DNA of 64,000 nucleotides, from positions 1 through 64,000 of the IMG/VR virus record IMGVR_UViG_3300044846_002605; one strand, given 5' to 3'. A program made the translations under genes and the position numbers. Every line of letters starts with the position of its first letter. The stretch's first letter is position 1. The stretch is from a virus. The notes under the pieces are model-generated. The model saw nothing but the letters and a program-made list of their open reading frames with translations. It did not search any database and had not been told where the DNA came from. Shown here one piece after another: positions 55,293 to 63,685 of the stretch.

Positions 55293-55300
55293 CAAATTTA
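55293..55300 (-). promoter_or_regulatory. Promoter box TAAATTTG upstream of scaffold and capsid genes
   Basis: In the 128-base gap between portal and scaffold genes the minus strand reads AATTGAATAAATTTGC with TATATT following. A near-identical arrangement precedes the 526-aa gene (48643-48660), which supports a real promoter; the gap otherwise has only AT-rich sequence. Confidence 0.55.
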
Positions 55301-55383
55301 TTCAATTGTAAACATATATTGTTTAACTATTTTTGGTTAGCTAAAAAGTTTTTTCCATACTATAGTTAAAACATGTAATATTC

Positions 55384-58119
55384 TTACTTGCTAGGTTTTT
55401 TCTCATCAAATCTGTTTTTATTTTCCTTAGCAATTGCTAATTCCATTTGCTTATTCCTGGACTCATTCATCATTTTTTCTCTTTCAATGTCCAATTTTTG
55501 CTGATGTAAATCTGTTTTATTGGTTTCTTTTTCTCTGTTAAAGTTCATAGTATCAGCATATTGCTCAGACTGTTTAACATCTTTCAGTACATCTTGGAAA
55601 TCAGATTGTTCATTTTTATTGACATCCTGCATTGCTCCATAACCAGCAGCTTTAATTTCAGCTTCAAGCAATCTAGCTCTGCGGTCTTTTTCTTTCTCAC
55701 GAGATTCATGATCAAGTTCCATTTGTTTTTCAGCTTTCTTAGCAGCGATTTCAGCTTCTTGAGCTTGTTGTGCGGCTTGCATTTCTTCTTTTCTTCTTTC
55801 TTCAGCTTTTGTTTCAATGCCTTTAAGAATAATATTAAGTGAGCCAATGGAATCAGATTGCATTAATTCACCTAAATCATAAACAGAAGCACCTGTAGTG
55901 TTATTGCTCATGAACACTTGTTTTAATTGCTCAAGTGTATTTCTATTGTTGGCATTGGTTAAACAGAACACATTTAAATCAACCATTAATAAATCTGTCC
56001 CATTTATTTCAAAGTTTGTTCTCTCATCTGGAGAAATCATTCCTTGTAATCTAACGGACGGTTTTGTTGAATGGTAGAATTGTGCCAAGTCGGTTCTCAT
56101 TGCATGCACACGCGGCATTAAATGATCACTGTGTTGAATAAAGTAAGTTTCAGTTTGAGCATAAGAACCGGACATGGCTTGTTCAATTCCTGTGGCTGTA
56201 TTAATTTGTCCAAGTTGTTGTCCCATTCGTTGAGGGTTCAAACCAACAACTTCCATGGCTTGGTTCTTAAAGTAATTAGCCAATTGAATTCTTGACATTA
56301 ATCTGTTAGACTGCTCAAGATTTAAAACTTGATAATGCTGAAAGTTTGTTGCGCTTTCTGTGTTGGCAATACTTGGATCCAATGGAAGCATTGAGAAGTC
56401 CTTCATTGCCACATAAGCTTTTGCTAAATTATTTTTCCCCCAGTCTTCACCCATTGAATGTTTTGGAATTGCATTTTGGTCAAGAACAATTACTGATCCT
56501 AATTCATCCACAAGAATATCCGCAATTTGATTATTGCAAATATTATATCCAATCTGTGCGGGCTTTAGCAAATCAACAAATGAGGTTGATTTGGTATTTC
56601 TATCAGAAAAGACTTTTCCTTCAATTGGAAGTTTAGCACCATACATGGTTTTGTCACCACGGAATTGGAATTTAAGTGGTCCCGGTTTCTGTCTGTCAAT
56701 CCCTAAATAGATTGGATCAAAATCTGTATCAGTTTCAGTATTGAAAATAGTTCTGTTGTTTCCAATTTTAACTCCACCCCAAACTTGATTAATCCAGAAC
56801 CAATCAATGTGATCACCAAAGATTAAGTTATCTGCAGTTTCTTTTTTCTCAAATACTTTGTTGTAAATAGGTTTTGTAGTTACTACATAGTTCTCATCTA
56901 CTATTTCTGTAATAACTGCACCGTCTTCATCAATCTTGGTTAATTGACCAACTCTTCTTTGTGTTTTCCAATATGATGTAGATACACGCAATAATTCAAC
57001 TGTGTGCAAATTTCCTGCATGTTCACTTTGTCCAACAATATAAGATACCACATCATGCGGATCATGTGCATTTTCTAAAAATGACAGATGTCTACGCATA
57101 TCTAGACCAGAACGTCTGTTAGATTCATAAGTATCATCCGTATTGTACAAAGAACCATCATTTGGAATACCATCAATCATATATCTTGCTGATCGTGCAG
57201 GGTGCAATAATTCCAATGATTCTAATTGTTCAGCTGTCATCAAGTATCCATACTTATCTACAACATCTGCAATAGTAAGCATGTCAATCCATCCGGCCCA
57301 ATTTCCTTGAGAAATGTAATGAACATTTGGTGACTTGTGATAAAAAGTAAGGGCTGGATTTAACAACTCAATATTGTAATCATCTTCTAGCATTTTAAAA
57401 TGCCAAAATTCACTGTCCGTAATTAATGAATCTCTGAAAGCAATTTCTTCCATCTCATCCATTTTAAAACGGTTTACATCAATTGCATGTTGCTTTACCG
57501 CCCATTTTTCAGCAAGTGTTTGATATTTTTTAGAGTAAAACTCTTCAATTTCTGGAAGTCGTTTTAATGCTTCTGGATCTAATTGCTGCTGTGCTTCTTG
57601 TGAGTTTGGATCCAATCCCATTTCAACCATCTTGGCAATAAGTTTTTGTTGAGCATATTCAACTAAAACTTTACTGATTTCCTCAGTTTTCTTTTCCATG
57701 ATTTCATTGTAGGAATATTCATCTACAGCACGGTAATCAACTTTGGTATTTCTTTTTGCAAATTCAGATACAAGAGTATTTACCAAATTAGGAATAATTG
57801 GATAAAACTTTAACTCCAATGCTTCATTTTGCCCTTCAGTCAAATTTTCAAGCATTTCGGTCATCTCATTTTCTACAGATGGTAAATAATCAGTCTTATC
57901 AATTACTCCTTTAGCCAACTTATAATTCTTCATTATGCGTCTAGCTTTAGAGCCAATCTGTTTAATACCTTGCCATTCTAACCAATCAATATTCCACTTT
58001 GACCACTCATCATCTTTTTCATCTGCTGGTACAAATTGAATTGGCTGAGTAAAGACACCAAACTTATTCTTCTTGGTTCTTTTACCCTTTTTTAAATCTA
58101 TTGCATTTAATATTTCCAT
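55384..58119 (-). CDS. Portal protein, 911 aa
   Basis: Lies between large terminase and scaffold/capsid genes; its ATG overlaps the terminase stop (TAATG). It is helical with beta wing parts, as portals are, and includes an N-terminal segment (WSKWNIDWLEWQGIKQIGSKARRIM), a region around AYVAMKDFSMLPLDPS and NFQHYQVLNLEQSNRLMSRI resembling portal stem and crown helices, and a C-terminal Lys/Glu-rich coiled coil from about residue 770 to the end (REKEKDRRARLLEAEIKAAG). It is larger than most portals (about 500-700 aa), but crAss-like portals are also long. Dodecameric assembly is known for the family, not seen here. Confidence 0.75.
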   Translation of the reverse strand: MEILNAIDLKKGKRTKKNKFGVFTQPIQFVPADEKDDEWSKWNIDWLEWQGIKQIGSKARRIMKNYKLAKGVIDKTDYLPSVENEMTEMLENLTEGQNEALELKFYPIIPNLVNTLVSEFAKRNTKVDYRAVDEYSYNEIMEKKTEEISKVLVEYAQQKLIAKMVEMGLDPNSQEAQQQLDPEALKRLPEIEEFYSKKYQTLAEKWAVKQHAIDVNRFKMDEMEEIAFRDSLITDSEFWHFKMLEDDYNIELLNPALTFYHKSPNVHYISQGNWAGWIDMLTIADVVDKYGYLMTAEQLESLELLHPARSARYMIDGIPNDGSLYNTDDTYESNRRSGLDMRRHLSFLENAHDPHDVVSYIVGQSEHAGNLHTVELLRVSTSYWKTQRRVGQLTKIDEDGAVITEIVDENYVVTTKPIYNKVFEKKETADNLIFGDHIDWFWINQVWGGVKIGNNRTIFNTETDTDFDPIYLGIDRQKPGPLKFQFRGDKTMYGAKLPIEGKVFSDRNTKSTSFVDLLKPAQIGYNICNNQIADILVDELGSVIVLDQNAIPKHSMGEDWGKNNLAKAYVAMKDFSMLPLDPSIANTESATNFQHYQVLNLEQSNRLMSRIQLANYFKNQAMEVVGLNPQRMGQQLGQINTATGIEQAMSGSYAQTETYFIQHSDHLMPRVHAMRTDLAQFYHSTKPSVRLQGMISPDERTNFEINGTDLLMVDLNVFCLTNANNRNTLEQLKQVFMSNNTTGASVYDLGELMQSDSIGSLNIILKGIETKAEERRKEEMQAAQQAQEAEIAAKKAEKQMELDHESREKEKDRRARLLEAEIKAAGYGAMQDVNKNEQSDFQDVLKDVKQSEQYADTMNFNREKETNKTDLHQQKLDIEREKMMNESRNKQMELAIAKENKNRFDEKKPSK

Positions 58120-60344
58120 TATCTAAAATTTTTAAATGGATTCCGCGGTTTTTTCATGCTCAATGATTCACTGCTCGCTCCAATATGTCTAAACGGACTC
58201 CTATTTAATTTATACAAATTTTCTGACTTTTCCAAATCTTCTTCATTATCATATTCAACTCTTTTCTTCAAACCTCTGCTTGCTTCCTGTATTTTTACAA
58301 ATGTAATCAAAGCTCCCAAAGAAATTAATCTATCCACATTGACTCCTGGTTGATAATGTTCCATTTCAACCATGGCCATGTAATCAGGAATTCTAGATAT
58401 GCCATAATGCTTTTTGTAGATCTTACCATCTTCATCAGTTTCCACATCTAGTTCTTCCCGAAGGTACTCAATTAAATAACTCAACATGACTGTTTTGAAT
58501 ATAGTAGAAACATTTCGCCAACCGTATTGCTGAAACTGAGTTTTAGACTGTTGTACCTCTTTAGAAAATACAATCTGAGATGATGGTACCAAATACTTTT
58601 GTTTGCGCTTAAACTGCATGTATTGGATAAACAGAGGGACGTTGTTCTCAACCACTGTCCATGCTTGATACCATTCAATAATTAACTCAAGTCTTTCATG
58701 TGTTTTATTGATGTCATCATACCTTCCGGTCCATGCGCACACTATTTTATCTCCTTCAATGAAAGTTTCTACTTCACCGTTAGCCAATACCCTTTGTATT
58801 TGTACAGGGTTCTTGTAAACATGAATAGAACAAAGTGAATCAGAGGTTACTGTTTTTCCCTCTGACACGGGATCGACTGATGCAAAGTATGTAGTGCAAA
58901 AGTCTTTTTCCTCATCCGGTTCCTCCCATACCTGTATTGCACCAGATTTATCTTCTGAGCTTTTATCTATAGGAAAAACCAATATAGGTTTCTTGGTTGT
59001 TGGTGATGCAATAATCTCACCTTTATTATCATAAGCCAAGTTATAACAAGAATAAGGATAATCTCCTTCTTCAATATCGCGTTTGTGTGATTTTACAAGT
59101 TCTAATGGAAACACGCTCTCACCTCTGAAAGCAAATGCTTCTTCCATATTGGTTGGTCGCTGAGAACATCTAATTTGATATGTTTCAGGATCCAAATCTT
59201 TTTTCCACTGCTTTTTTAACTCAACCAGTGCTTCTAATGCTTCTTCTACTTTTGAATTACCAAACTCATCAATGTATGGCGGCATTGACCATTGCTCTGG
59301 AATAAATAATCCTGTGTTAAGAACTGTTCCTTTTGAGTCAGCCCATCTATTAGGTACTTCATAAAATCCATTTCCTTTGGCTTTATACATGTATTTGCGC
59401 AAAGGTTCACACTGTTTTAAGTCACCCACAGTTCCTGATGCAATAAAATAACCTGTGGTTATTTCACCGGCCTGTAATGCAGGAAGCATGAACTCATAAG
59501 TTTTGTCCATGGATTTGGCAATTCCAGCTTCTTCGTAGAAAAACAAAGTACAAAGTCCCCCTACACCGGCTGTATCTGATTGCTCAAATGACAATGCTTG
59601 AAGAACTCCTTTTCTACCTCTTTCAGTTTTTCTACCATTTTCAACATACTCAATTTTCTGTTGCCATTCACCAACTCCTCCTGGATTCATTGGTCGGTAC
59701 CACGCAGTATGTTGATTCAAAAAGTTTTTGTACTCATTGATCATTTTCCATGTACCATTTACACCAGTTACATACGCGCTTAATGATGAACCAATTTTTA
59801 ATACTGGTCCATATTCAAACCATAATACATTTACAAGTTTGGCTCCATGATAAAATGAAGATCCAAACTGTCTTTTCTTTAAGATGACTCCATGCTGATA
59901 AAACAATTCACCAATTACTTCATAAAGTGACATGTGATACTGAGCGTCATGAATGTCTGGAAAATCTGTTTTTCTTTTTACTTTGTCAATGATTGGTAAA
60001 AAATTAATCCAGAAATAGTAGTCCCGCGGTAGGTAATACTTTTTATCACCTTTCCAAAACAAAACTCCTTTTCTGGATTTTAATTTTTCATTGTTCCAAT
60101 AATCAATAAAATCTTTAGTGCCGTCTGCAGCATCACAGAAGTAACCATCTTTTTTAAACTTTAACCCTTGTTTTTGAAATTCAAAAACTACTTCATCAAA
60201 GTCGTACTGTCCCGGTTCTTTAAAATAATCTGCTTCTAAAGTTGTAGCCATATCAAGCCTGCTTGGAAAACTGTACGTTGTCCAAACACCGTCATGCCAC
60301 AAAGGTATGTCTTCATGGAACTCACCCAAATCATCCTTAATCAT
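58119..60344 (-). CDS. terL: Terminase large subunit (ATPase-nuclease), 741 aa
   Basis: Packaging motor. The ATP-binding site is the deviant KKRQFGSSF at residues 156-164, with the Lys before the Gly rather than after it. The Walker B-like LFFYEEAG has E271 and E272. The coupling region ASGTVGD and a Arg-rich CSQRPTNMEEAFAF follow. The nuclease domain starts near residue 488 with FASVDPVSEGKTVTSDSL (D491), and later acidic residues (GRYDD and MVEMEHY) are candidate metal ligands. Start ATG 60344 overlaps the upstream 170-aa gene by 8 bases. It precedes the portal gene with an overlapping stop, the standard head order. Confidence 0.9.
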   Translation of the reverse strand: MIKDDLGEFHEDIPLWHDGVWTTYSFPSRLDMATTLEADYFKEPGQYDFDEVVFEFQKQGLKFKKDGYFCDAADGTKDFIDYWNNEKLKSRKGVLFWKGDKKYYLPRDYYFWINFLPIIDKVKRKTDFPDIHDAQYHMSLYEVIGELFYQHGVILKKRQFGSSFYHGAKLVNVLWFEYGPVLKIGSSLSAYVTGVNGTWKMINEYKNFLNQHTAWYRPMNPGGVGEWQQKIEYVENGRKTERGRKGVLQALSFEQSDTAGVGGLCTLFFYEEAGIAKSMDKTYEFMLPALQAGEITTGYFIASGTVGDLKQCEPLRKYMYKAKGNGFYEVPNRWADSKGTVLNTGLFIPEQWSMPPYIDEFGNSKVEEALEALVELKKQWKKDLDPETYQIRCSQRPTNMEEAFAFRGESVFPLELVKSHKRDIEEGDYPYSCYNLAYDNKGEIIASPTTKKPILVFPIDKSSEDKSGAIQVWEEPDEEKDFCTTYFASVDPVSEGKTVTSDSLCSIHVYKNPVQIQRVLANGEVETFIEGDKIVCAWTGRYDDINKTHERLELIIEWYQAWTVVENNVPLFIQYMQFKRKQKYLVPSSQIVFSKEVQQSKTQFQQYGWRNVSTIFKTVMLSYLIEYLREELDVETDEDGKIYKKHYGISRIPDYMAMVEMEHYQPGVNVDRLISLGALITFVKIQEASRGLKKRVEYDNEEDLEKSENLYKLNRSPFRHIGASSESLSMKKPRNPFKNFR

Positions 60345-60849
60345 CGTAACTTAGTTTTTGTCCACCACGCGCTCTTGATGATTGTTCTTCTTCAAGATCC
60401 TTGGCTACTCCTTTAAATGATTTTCTGATAGCATCAAAGTTTTTTGCTGCACTTACAATAGCTGTAATATTACCATCTCGTCCATCAGTTATGGTTTGAT
60501 TTTCCATGTAGAATGCAAGTTTTTCTAACATGTTGGCAATACCATTGTATGCGCGAATAGTTGGGGTTTCATACATTTCCTTGCATCTATCCAAAGCCAT
60601 TCTTATGAGTCTGTCTTCTGGATCAAAGTTAGGATTTAAATCTGAAAGAATTTCATCTTGCACTTCGTCTTGAGGACGGTTAAAATATGGATTTTCTGAA
60701 CTCCGGCAACTCATGTAAAACAAGTACGCATAGATTTCCAAATGATTATCTGGGTACTCTTCCATTATCCTTCTTAAAAAAGGAATTGTGTGACAATGTT
60801 CCGTTGGGACTACCTTGCCGTTTATTGCATCAAATAACTTAATGGCCAT
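60337..60849 (-). CDS. Small helical protein adjoining TerL; terminase small subunit candidate
   Basis: 170 aa, almost all helical (RLIRMALDRCKEMYETPTIRAYNGIANML, then NITAIVSAAKNFDAIRKSFKGVAKDLEEEQS), with a His/Cys pair near the N-terminus (EHCHTIPFLRR). Stop overlaps the TerL start, and such coupling is typical of small and large terminase genes. The size fits a small subunit. There is no clear N-terminal helix-turn-helix, so an alternative head-assembly role remains open. Confidence 0.45.
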   Translation of the reverse strand: MAIKLFDAINGKVVPTEHCHTIPFLRRIMEEYPDNHLEIYAYLFYMSCRSSENPYFNRPQDEVQDEILSDLNPNFDPEDRLIRMALDRCKEMYETPTIRAYNGIANMLEKLAFYMENQTITDGRDGNITAIVSAAKNFDAIRKSFKGVAKDLEEEQSSRARGGQKLSYDD

Positions 60850-61678
60850 GGTTTAATATTTTTTCTCTGTGTTCTTGAACATACTTGAACATTGCAATTA
60901 CCTCTTTCTTCATGTAAGGTAATTCATACGGTGTTACACTTTTTACTAGCGGATCACCCATAGCATCTGTAGCAACAACTGGATAGCCATTCTTATCTAA
61001 GTGGTCAATCTCAAATTCAATATGATCTAATTGGATTTTACCCGGCTTTAAATTAAAGTTGTGTTTTAACATGATGTACATGTATGTGCTTAATTGTAAC
61101 GCATACTCATTGTAATTGCACTCATCTAAATGAGAAAGAGGGCCTAGCATTTTTTTGCTTTTACCAGCTCTGTCTACAAATCCTTGCAATTTAATTTCTT
61201 TGTTTGTTTTGTAGTCATACACATCAATTGTATCATCTACAACTTCAATTCTATCTGCTTGTCCACAAACTCCTACAGATTTTAAATAAACCAAATGCTC
61301 AGGATAAATGCCATCAGTTAATTGTTGCTCTGGAGCCAACTTGACTAATCCATCCATTAACGGATTTATGATTGTCAATTCTTTTCCCTTCCTAGTAATT
61401 GTGTTACAAGCAAGAACATCTTTTTCTCTTTGATCATGATACCATGAACCTAAGTTAACTGCTCGTTTGTTTTCAGTTTCCCAAAGTTTAATAATTTCTT
61501 CAGGAGTCATTTTGTTGTATTTAGGGTTCTTCCCTTTAGAACACGCTTCAGCCATTTTAACTGTGTCAAATGGCTCTTTAAAGTAATGAATCAACCGTGT
61601 CACACTTATCCAATCAATTGGATCTCTTTCATCAATACTGATGTATTTGTGCTCATCGGCATAAAATTTTACACTCAT
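60839..61678 (-). CDS. PD-(D/E)XK nuclease (RecB/Cas4-like), 279 aa
   Basis: Core motifs are visible in order: GQADRIE with D142 and E145, then DYKT at 155-158 giving the D-x-K pair, and a helix ALQLSTYMYIML acting like the QxxxY motif of RecB/Cas4-type exonucleases. An N-terminal helix region (HDQREKDVL) includes the usual conserved His. No Cys cluster for an iron-sulphur site is seen. In crAss-like phages a nuclease of this superfamily lies near the terminase and may process DNA ends for packaging or recombination; that is inferred. Start ATG overlaps the upstream stop by 4 bases. Confidence 0.75.
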   Translation of the reverse strand: MSVKFYADEHKYISIDERDPIDWISVTRLIHYFKEPFDTVKMAEACSKGKNPKYNKMTPEEIIKLWETENKRAVNLGSWYHDQREKDVLACNTITRKGKELTIINPLMDGLVKLAPEQQLTDGIYPEHLVYLKSVGVCGQADRIEVVDDTIDVYDYKTNKEIKLQGFVDRAGKSKKMLGPLSHLDECNYNEYALQLSTYMYIMLKHNFNLKPGKIQLDHIEFEIDHLDKNGYPVVATDAMGDPLVKSVTPYELPYMKKEVIAMFKYVQEHREKILNHGH

Positions 61679-62007
61679 AGTTTTCCCTTTTGATTTAAAA
61701 ATATGATACCTGCATTTCTTACTTCTTCATCTTTACTTCTAAGTAAAAGCTTCAGTTTAAAGTATTCTTGCGGTGAAATCACAGAACCTGCTAACAAATC
61801 TGCAGCCAAAGCAATTGTTTCCAGATACTCTTTTTCATCTGCGGAAATTGATACAGTTTTGAATGGATCATAAACATTTGCGCTGCTTTGAGTTATCTGA
61901 CTCCATAATCCTTGTGCATTACTAGGATCAATTGGCATTATACCTGAATCATCAAGATGCGACTTAATAGGACCAGCATTGTATAAATTACTTTTGTTCA
62001 GACTCAT
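61675..62007 (-). CDS. Hypothetical protein between nuclease and Cys-rich gene, 110 aa
   Basis: Start set at ATG 62007; a GTG one codon earlier would also read. The product has a polar first half (NLYNAGPIKSHLDDSGIMPIDPSNAQGLW) and a helical second half (EKEYLETIALAADLLAGSV, then FKLKLLLRSKDEEVRNAGI). No domain recognised. Overlaps neighbours at both ends (20 bases upstream, 4 downstream), which indicates translational coupling in the same transcript. Confidence 0.55.
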   Translation of the reverse strand: MSLNKSNLYNAGPIKSHLDDSGIMPIDPSNAQGLWSQITQSSANVYDPFKTVSISADEKEYLETIALAADLLAGSVISPQEYFKLKLLLRSKDEEVRNAGIIFLNQKGKL

Positions 62008-62332
62008 CACTTAATTTTTTTTGAAGTAAATAACTTTCTTCATGAGATAACACGGCATCCCATTTTCCTTCTGGACAATTAGAACCAAGAGCCCTAAGTT
62101 TTAGTCCCATACTGCAACCACAAGATCCACAACAAGGTCCGGTTCCAGGAACAAGACACTTATCTCCTTTTTTATCTAATAGCGGACAACCCTCGCAAAT
62201 CATCCATCTTTCTTTGGCAATTTCTTCAACATGTTCATTTTTGAAAATGTTATTTTTGATCCCCTCCAGGATTTGCCCTTTTGCTTTCCAAACTTTTATT
62301 ACGCTTTTCATACAACGGTTTATAGTATTCAT
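61988..62332 (-). CDS. Cys-rich zinc-binding-like protein, 114 aa
   Basis: Cysteines lie in CEGCP, DKCLVPG, GPCCGSCGCSMGL and a final NCPEG, a spacing suited to one or two zinc sites. The N-terminal third is a basic helix. The frame starts at ATG 62332 and overlaps the IHF-like gene by 83 bases; ATG 62311 would shorten the overlap to 62. A recognised domain name cannot be given, but a small zinc ribbon for nucleic-acid or protein contact is plausible. Similar small Cys-rich proteins are recalled from large phages. Confidence 0.55.
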   Translation of the reverse strand: MNTINRCMKSVIKVWKAKGQILEGIKNNIFKNEHVEEIAKERWMICEGCPLLDKKGDKCLVPGTGPCCGSCGCSMGLKLRALGSNCPEGKWDAVLSHEESYLLQKKLSDESEQK

Positions 62333-62645
62333 TACACATTTCTAACCCTTTTATTTTGCTATCCAGCAGTGATTTAGAAAGATTGAATTTAATGACTTTT
62401 TTAAAATCCTCTTGAGAGTTACTTTCCAATAATTTCTGCATTTTTTCAATGTTCTTCTCAAGCTTTTTTCTGCTTAATCTGAGAGTACCGAATCCATGTA
62501 GAAAAATTGTAGGACTTTCTAAATTCTCAATCTTTCTTGTTACTACTGAATAGTAAAACTCAACAACATCTTTTACCATTTCTTCTGGTAAATTTAATTG
62601 CTGTGCTGTTTTTTTAATTAGGTCTTTGCCCTTGGTCGGTTTCAA
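62250..62645 (-). CDS. IHF/HU-like DNA-binding protein, 131 aa
   Basis: The N-terminal 60 residues follow the IHF/HU pattern: KDLIKKTAQQLNLPEEMVKDVVEFYYSVVTRKI, then SPTIFLHGFGTLRLSRKKLEK. A conserved helix pair precedes the beta arm region, but the second half differs from canonical IHF and ends in a basic tail (NKSLESKRANPGGDQK). IHF-like subunits are a known component of crAss-like phages near the packaging and capsid genes, where they may bend DNA for packaging or replication. The start ATG overlaps the stop of the winged-helix-like gene by 32 bases. Confidence 0.7.
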   Translation of the reverse strand: MKPTKGKDLIKKTAQQLNLPEEMVKDVVEFYYSVVTRKIENLESPTIFLHGFGTLRLSRKKLEKNIEKMQKLLESNSQEDFKKVIKFNLSKSLLDSKIKGLEMCNEYYKPLYEKRNKSLESKRANPGGDQK

Positions 62646-62997
62646 GATGATACACTTTTAAATTCAGTAATATGGTTCCCTCTGTCAATAACTCCAAACT
62701 CTTGTTTAAAGAAACAAGTTTGTTTCCTAATCCACTTCTTGTTACTAAATCTTCTTTTACACACTTGGTGATAAAGTTTCTGGTAGTTTGAACATTACCA
62801 AAGATTTCTTCAGAAACAACTTCATTACAGAAATCAGACATGTTTATTTCACCATACAATCCCAATAAAGACAAACAATCTAATTGTGCCGGACTTAACC
62901 TGATCTTGTTTATGAAGCAATACATGTTTATTTGAAACTTGATTACTTCAATCAAAGATAGCGGCACTTGCTTGTTTACAACTAACGCCTTTGCCAT
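62614..62997 (-). CDS. Winged-helix-like protein, 127 aa
   Basis: The order helix (SPAQLDCLSLLGLYGEINMSDFC), helix (NVQTTRNFITKCVKEDLVTRSG), strand (LVSLNKSLELL, then ILLNLKVYHLE) resembles a small winged helix-turn-helix of the MarR/ROK type. It may regulate late genes or help replication; there is no ligand domain. It is followed by the IHF-like gene with an overlap. The match is by secondary-structure pattern only. Confidence 0.4.
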   Translation of the reverse strand: MAKALVVNKQVPLSLIEVIKFQINMYCFINKIRLSPAQLDCLSLLGLYGEINMSDFCNEVVSEEIFGNVQTTRNFITKCVKEDLVTRSGLGNKLVSLNKSLELLTEGTILLNLKVYHLETDQGQRPN

Positions 62998-62999
62998 GA

Positions 63000-63272
63000 T
63001 TACTCTTCTTTTGTTTCTTGTTCTACATTATTTTTTTCTGCTTCTTCTTCTTCAGCCGCGTCTTGCATAGCTTGGTTAATTTGCATCATTCTCATAGAAT
63101 AATCAAATGCTTCAAACTGTGCTTTTTTAATACGAGCTTTGTACTCTTCAACTGAACATTGAGCAGCAAGAACCTTTTCTTGACTCTTGTAATATGCAAT
63201 TGTTTTTTCTTGCATTGCGCGTATCTCTTGTGGAGTGTACTCGCGTTCTTCTTGGTTGGTTTGTTCTGACAT
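63000..63272 (-). CDS. Short acidic helical protein, 90 aa
   Basis: Nearly all helix: QEIRAMQEKTIAYYKSQEKVLAAQ, then SVEEYKARIKKAQFEAFDYSMRMM, with an acidic tail (EEEEAEKNNVEQETKEE). A coiled coil is likely. It starts a new transcript, since a terminator and a TAnnTTTG box lie upstream (63294-63360). It precedes the winged-helix-like gene by 2 bases. No function can be named; a scaffolding-like or chaperone role would fit the composition. Confidence 0.5.
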   Translation of the reverse strand: MSEQTNQEEREYTPQEIRAMQEKTIAYYKSQEKVLAAQCSVEEYKARIKKAQFEAFDYSMRMMQINQAMQDAAEEEEAEKNNVEQETKEE

Positions 63273-63293
63273 AATTTTTAATGTTTATTATGC

Positions 63294-63301
63294 CAAATGT
63301 A
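63294..63301 (-). promoter_or_regulatory. Promoter box TACATTTG upstream of the head operon
   Basis: The minus strand reads TACATTTG (TAnnTTTG) 22 bases before the start of the 90-aa gene, after the terminator. Upstream are AATAGTTAAACA and similar AT-rich bases, also found upstream of the box at 55293. Confidence 0.45.
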
Positions 63302-63335
63302 ATAATAAATGTTTAACTATTTAATGTTTAATAAA

Positions 63336-63360
63336 AAAGCCCTCTGTACTTGAGGGCTTT
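63336..63360 (-). terminator. Rho-independent terminator
   Basis: AAAGCCCTC and GAGGGCTTT pair around a 7-base loop and end in TTTTT on the minus strand. It lies after the stop of the 97-aa gene, separating it from the head operon. Confidence 0.85.
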
Positions 63361-63391
63361 GACCAATGAAATAAAATTCAAAGGGGTGAAT

Positions 63392-63685
63392 TTATTTTCT
63401 TCTAGGATTGTTTCCTTTGCCGTTTCTAGCGCGGTTTGTAGAAGCTTTCTCACTTACCAGTTTTCCTTTTTTGGTGTGTGATTTATCTTTACCATCCCCA
63501 TTGCCATAAGTTCCAGATTTTCTATTAGCCGCATTTAATTCTTCTCTGTATTTAATGCGCGAAGGACTTGAATGATACTCTTTGTTGTATTCATTCTTTT
63601 TCTTACGCGCTTCAGGATTAGAAGCAAAATACTTTGCAGATTTACTTTTTCCAGTAGACTTGCCTGCTAATGAATTTCTAGCCAT
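63392..63685 (-). CDS. Small basic phage protein (HNH-like or virion-associated), 97 aa
   Basis: Lys/Arg/Ser/Asn-rich. A central stretch (EARKKKNEYNKEYHSSPSRIKYREELNAANRK) is followed by GTYGNGDGKDKSHTKKG, then EKASTNRARNGKG. That order is recalled from small basic phage proteins, some annotated as HNH-endonuclease-like; the SH in DKSH could be a leftover metal ligand, but a complete HNH site is not seen. The start overlaps the end of the amidase gene (8 bases). DNA binding is a reasonable inference from charge. Confidence 0.5.
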   Translation of the reverse strand: MARNSLAGKSTGKSKSAKYFASNPEARKKKNEYNKEYHSSPSRIKYREELNAANRKSGTYGNGDGKDKSHTKKGKLVSEKASTNRARNGKGNNPRRK

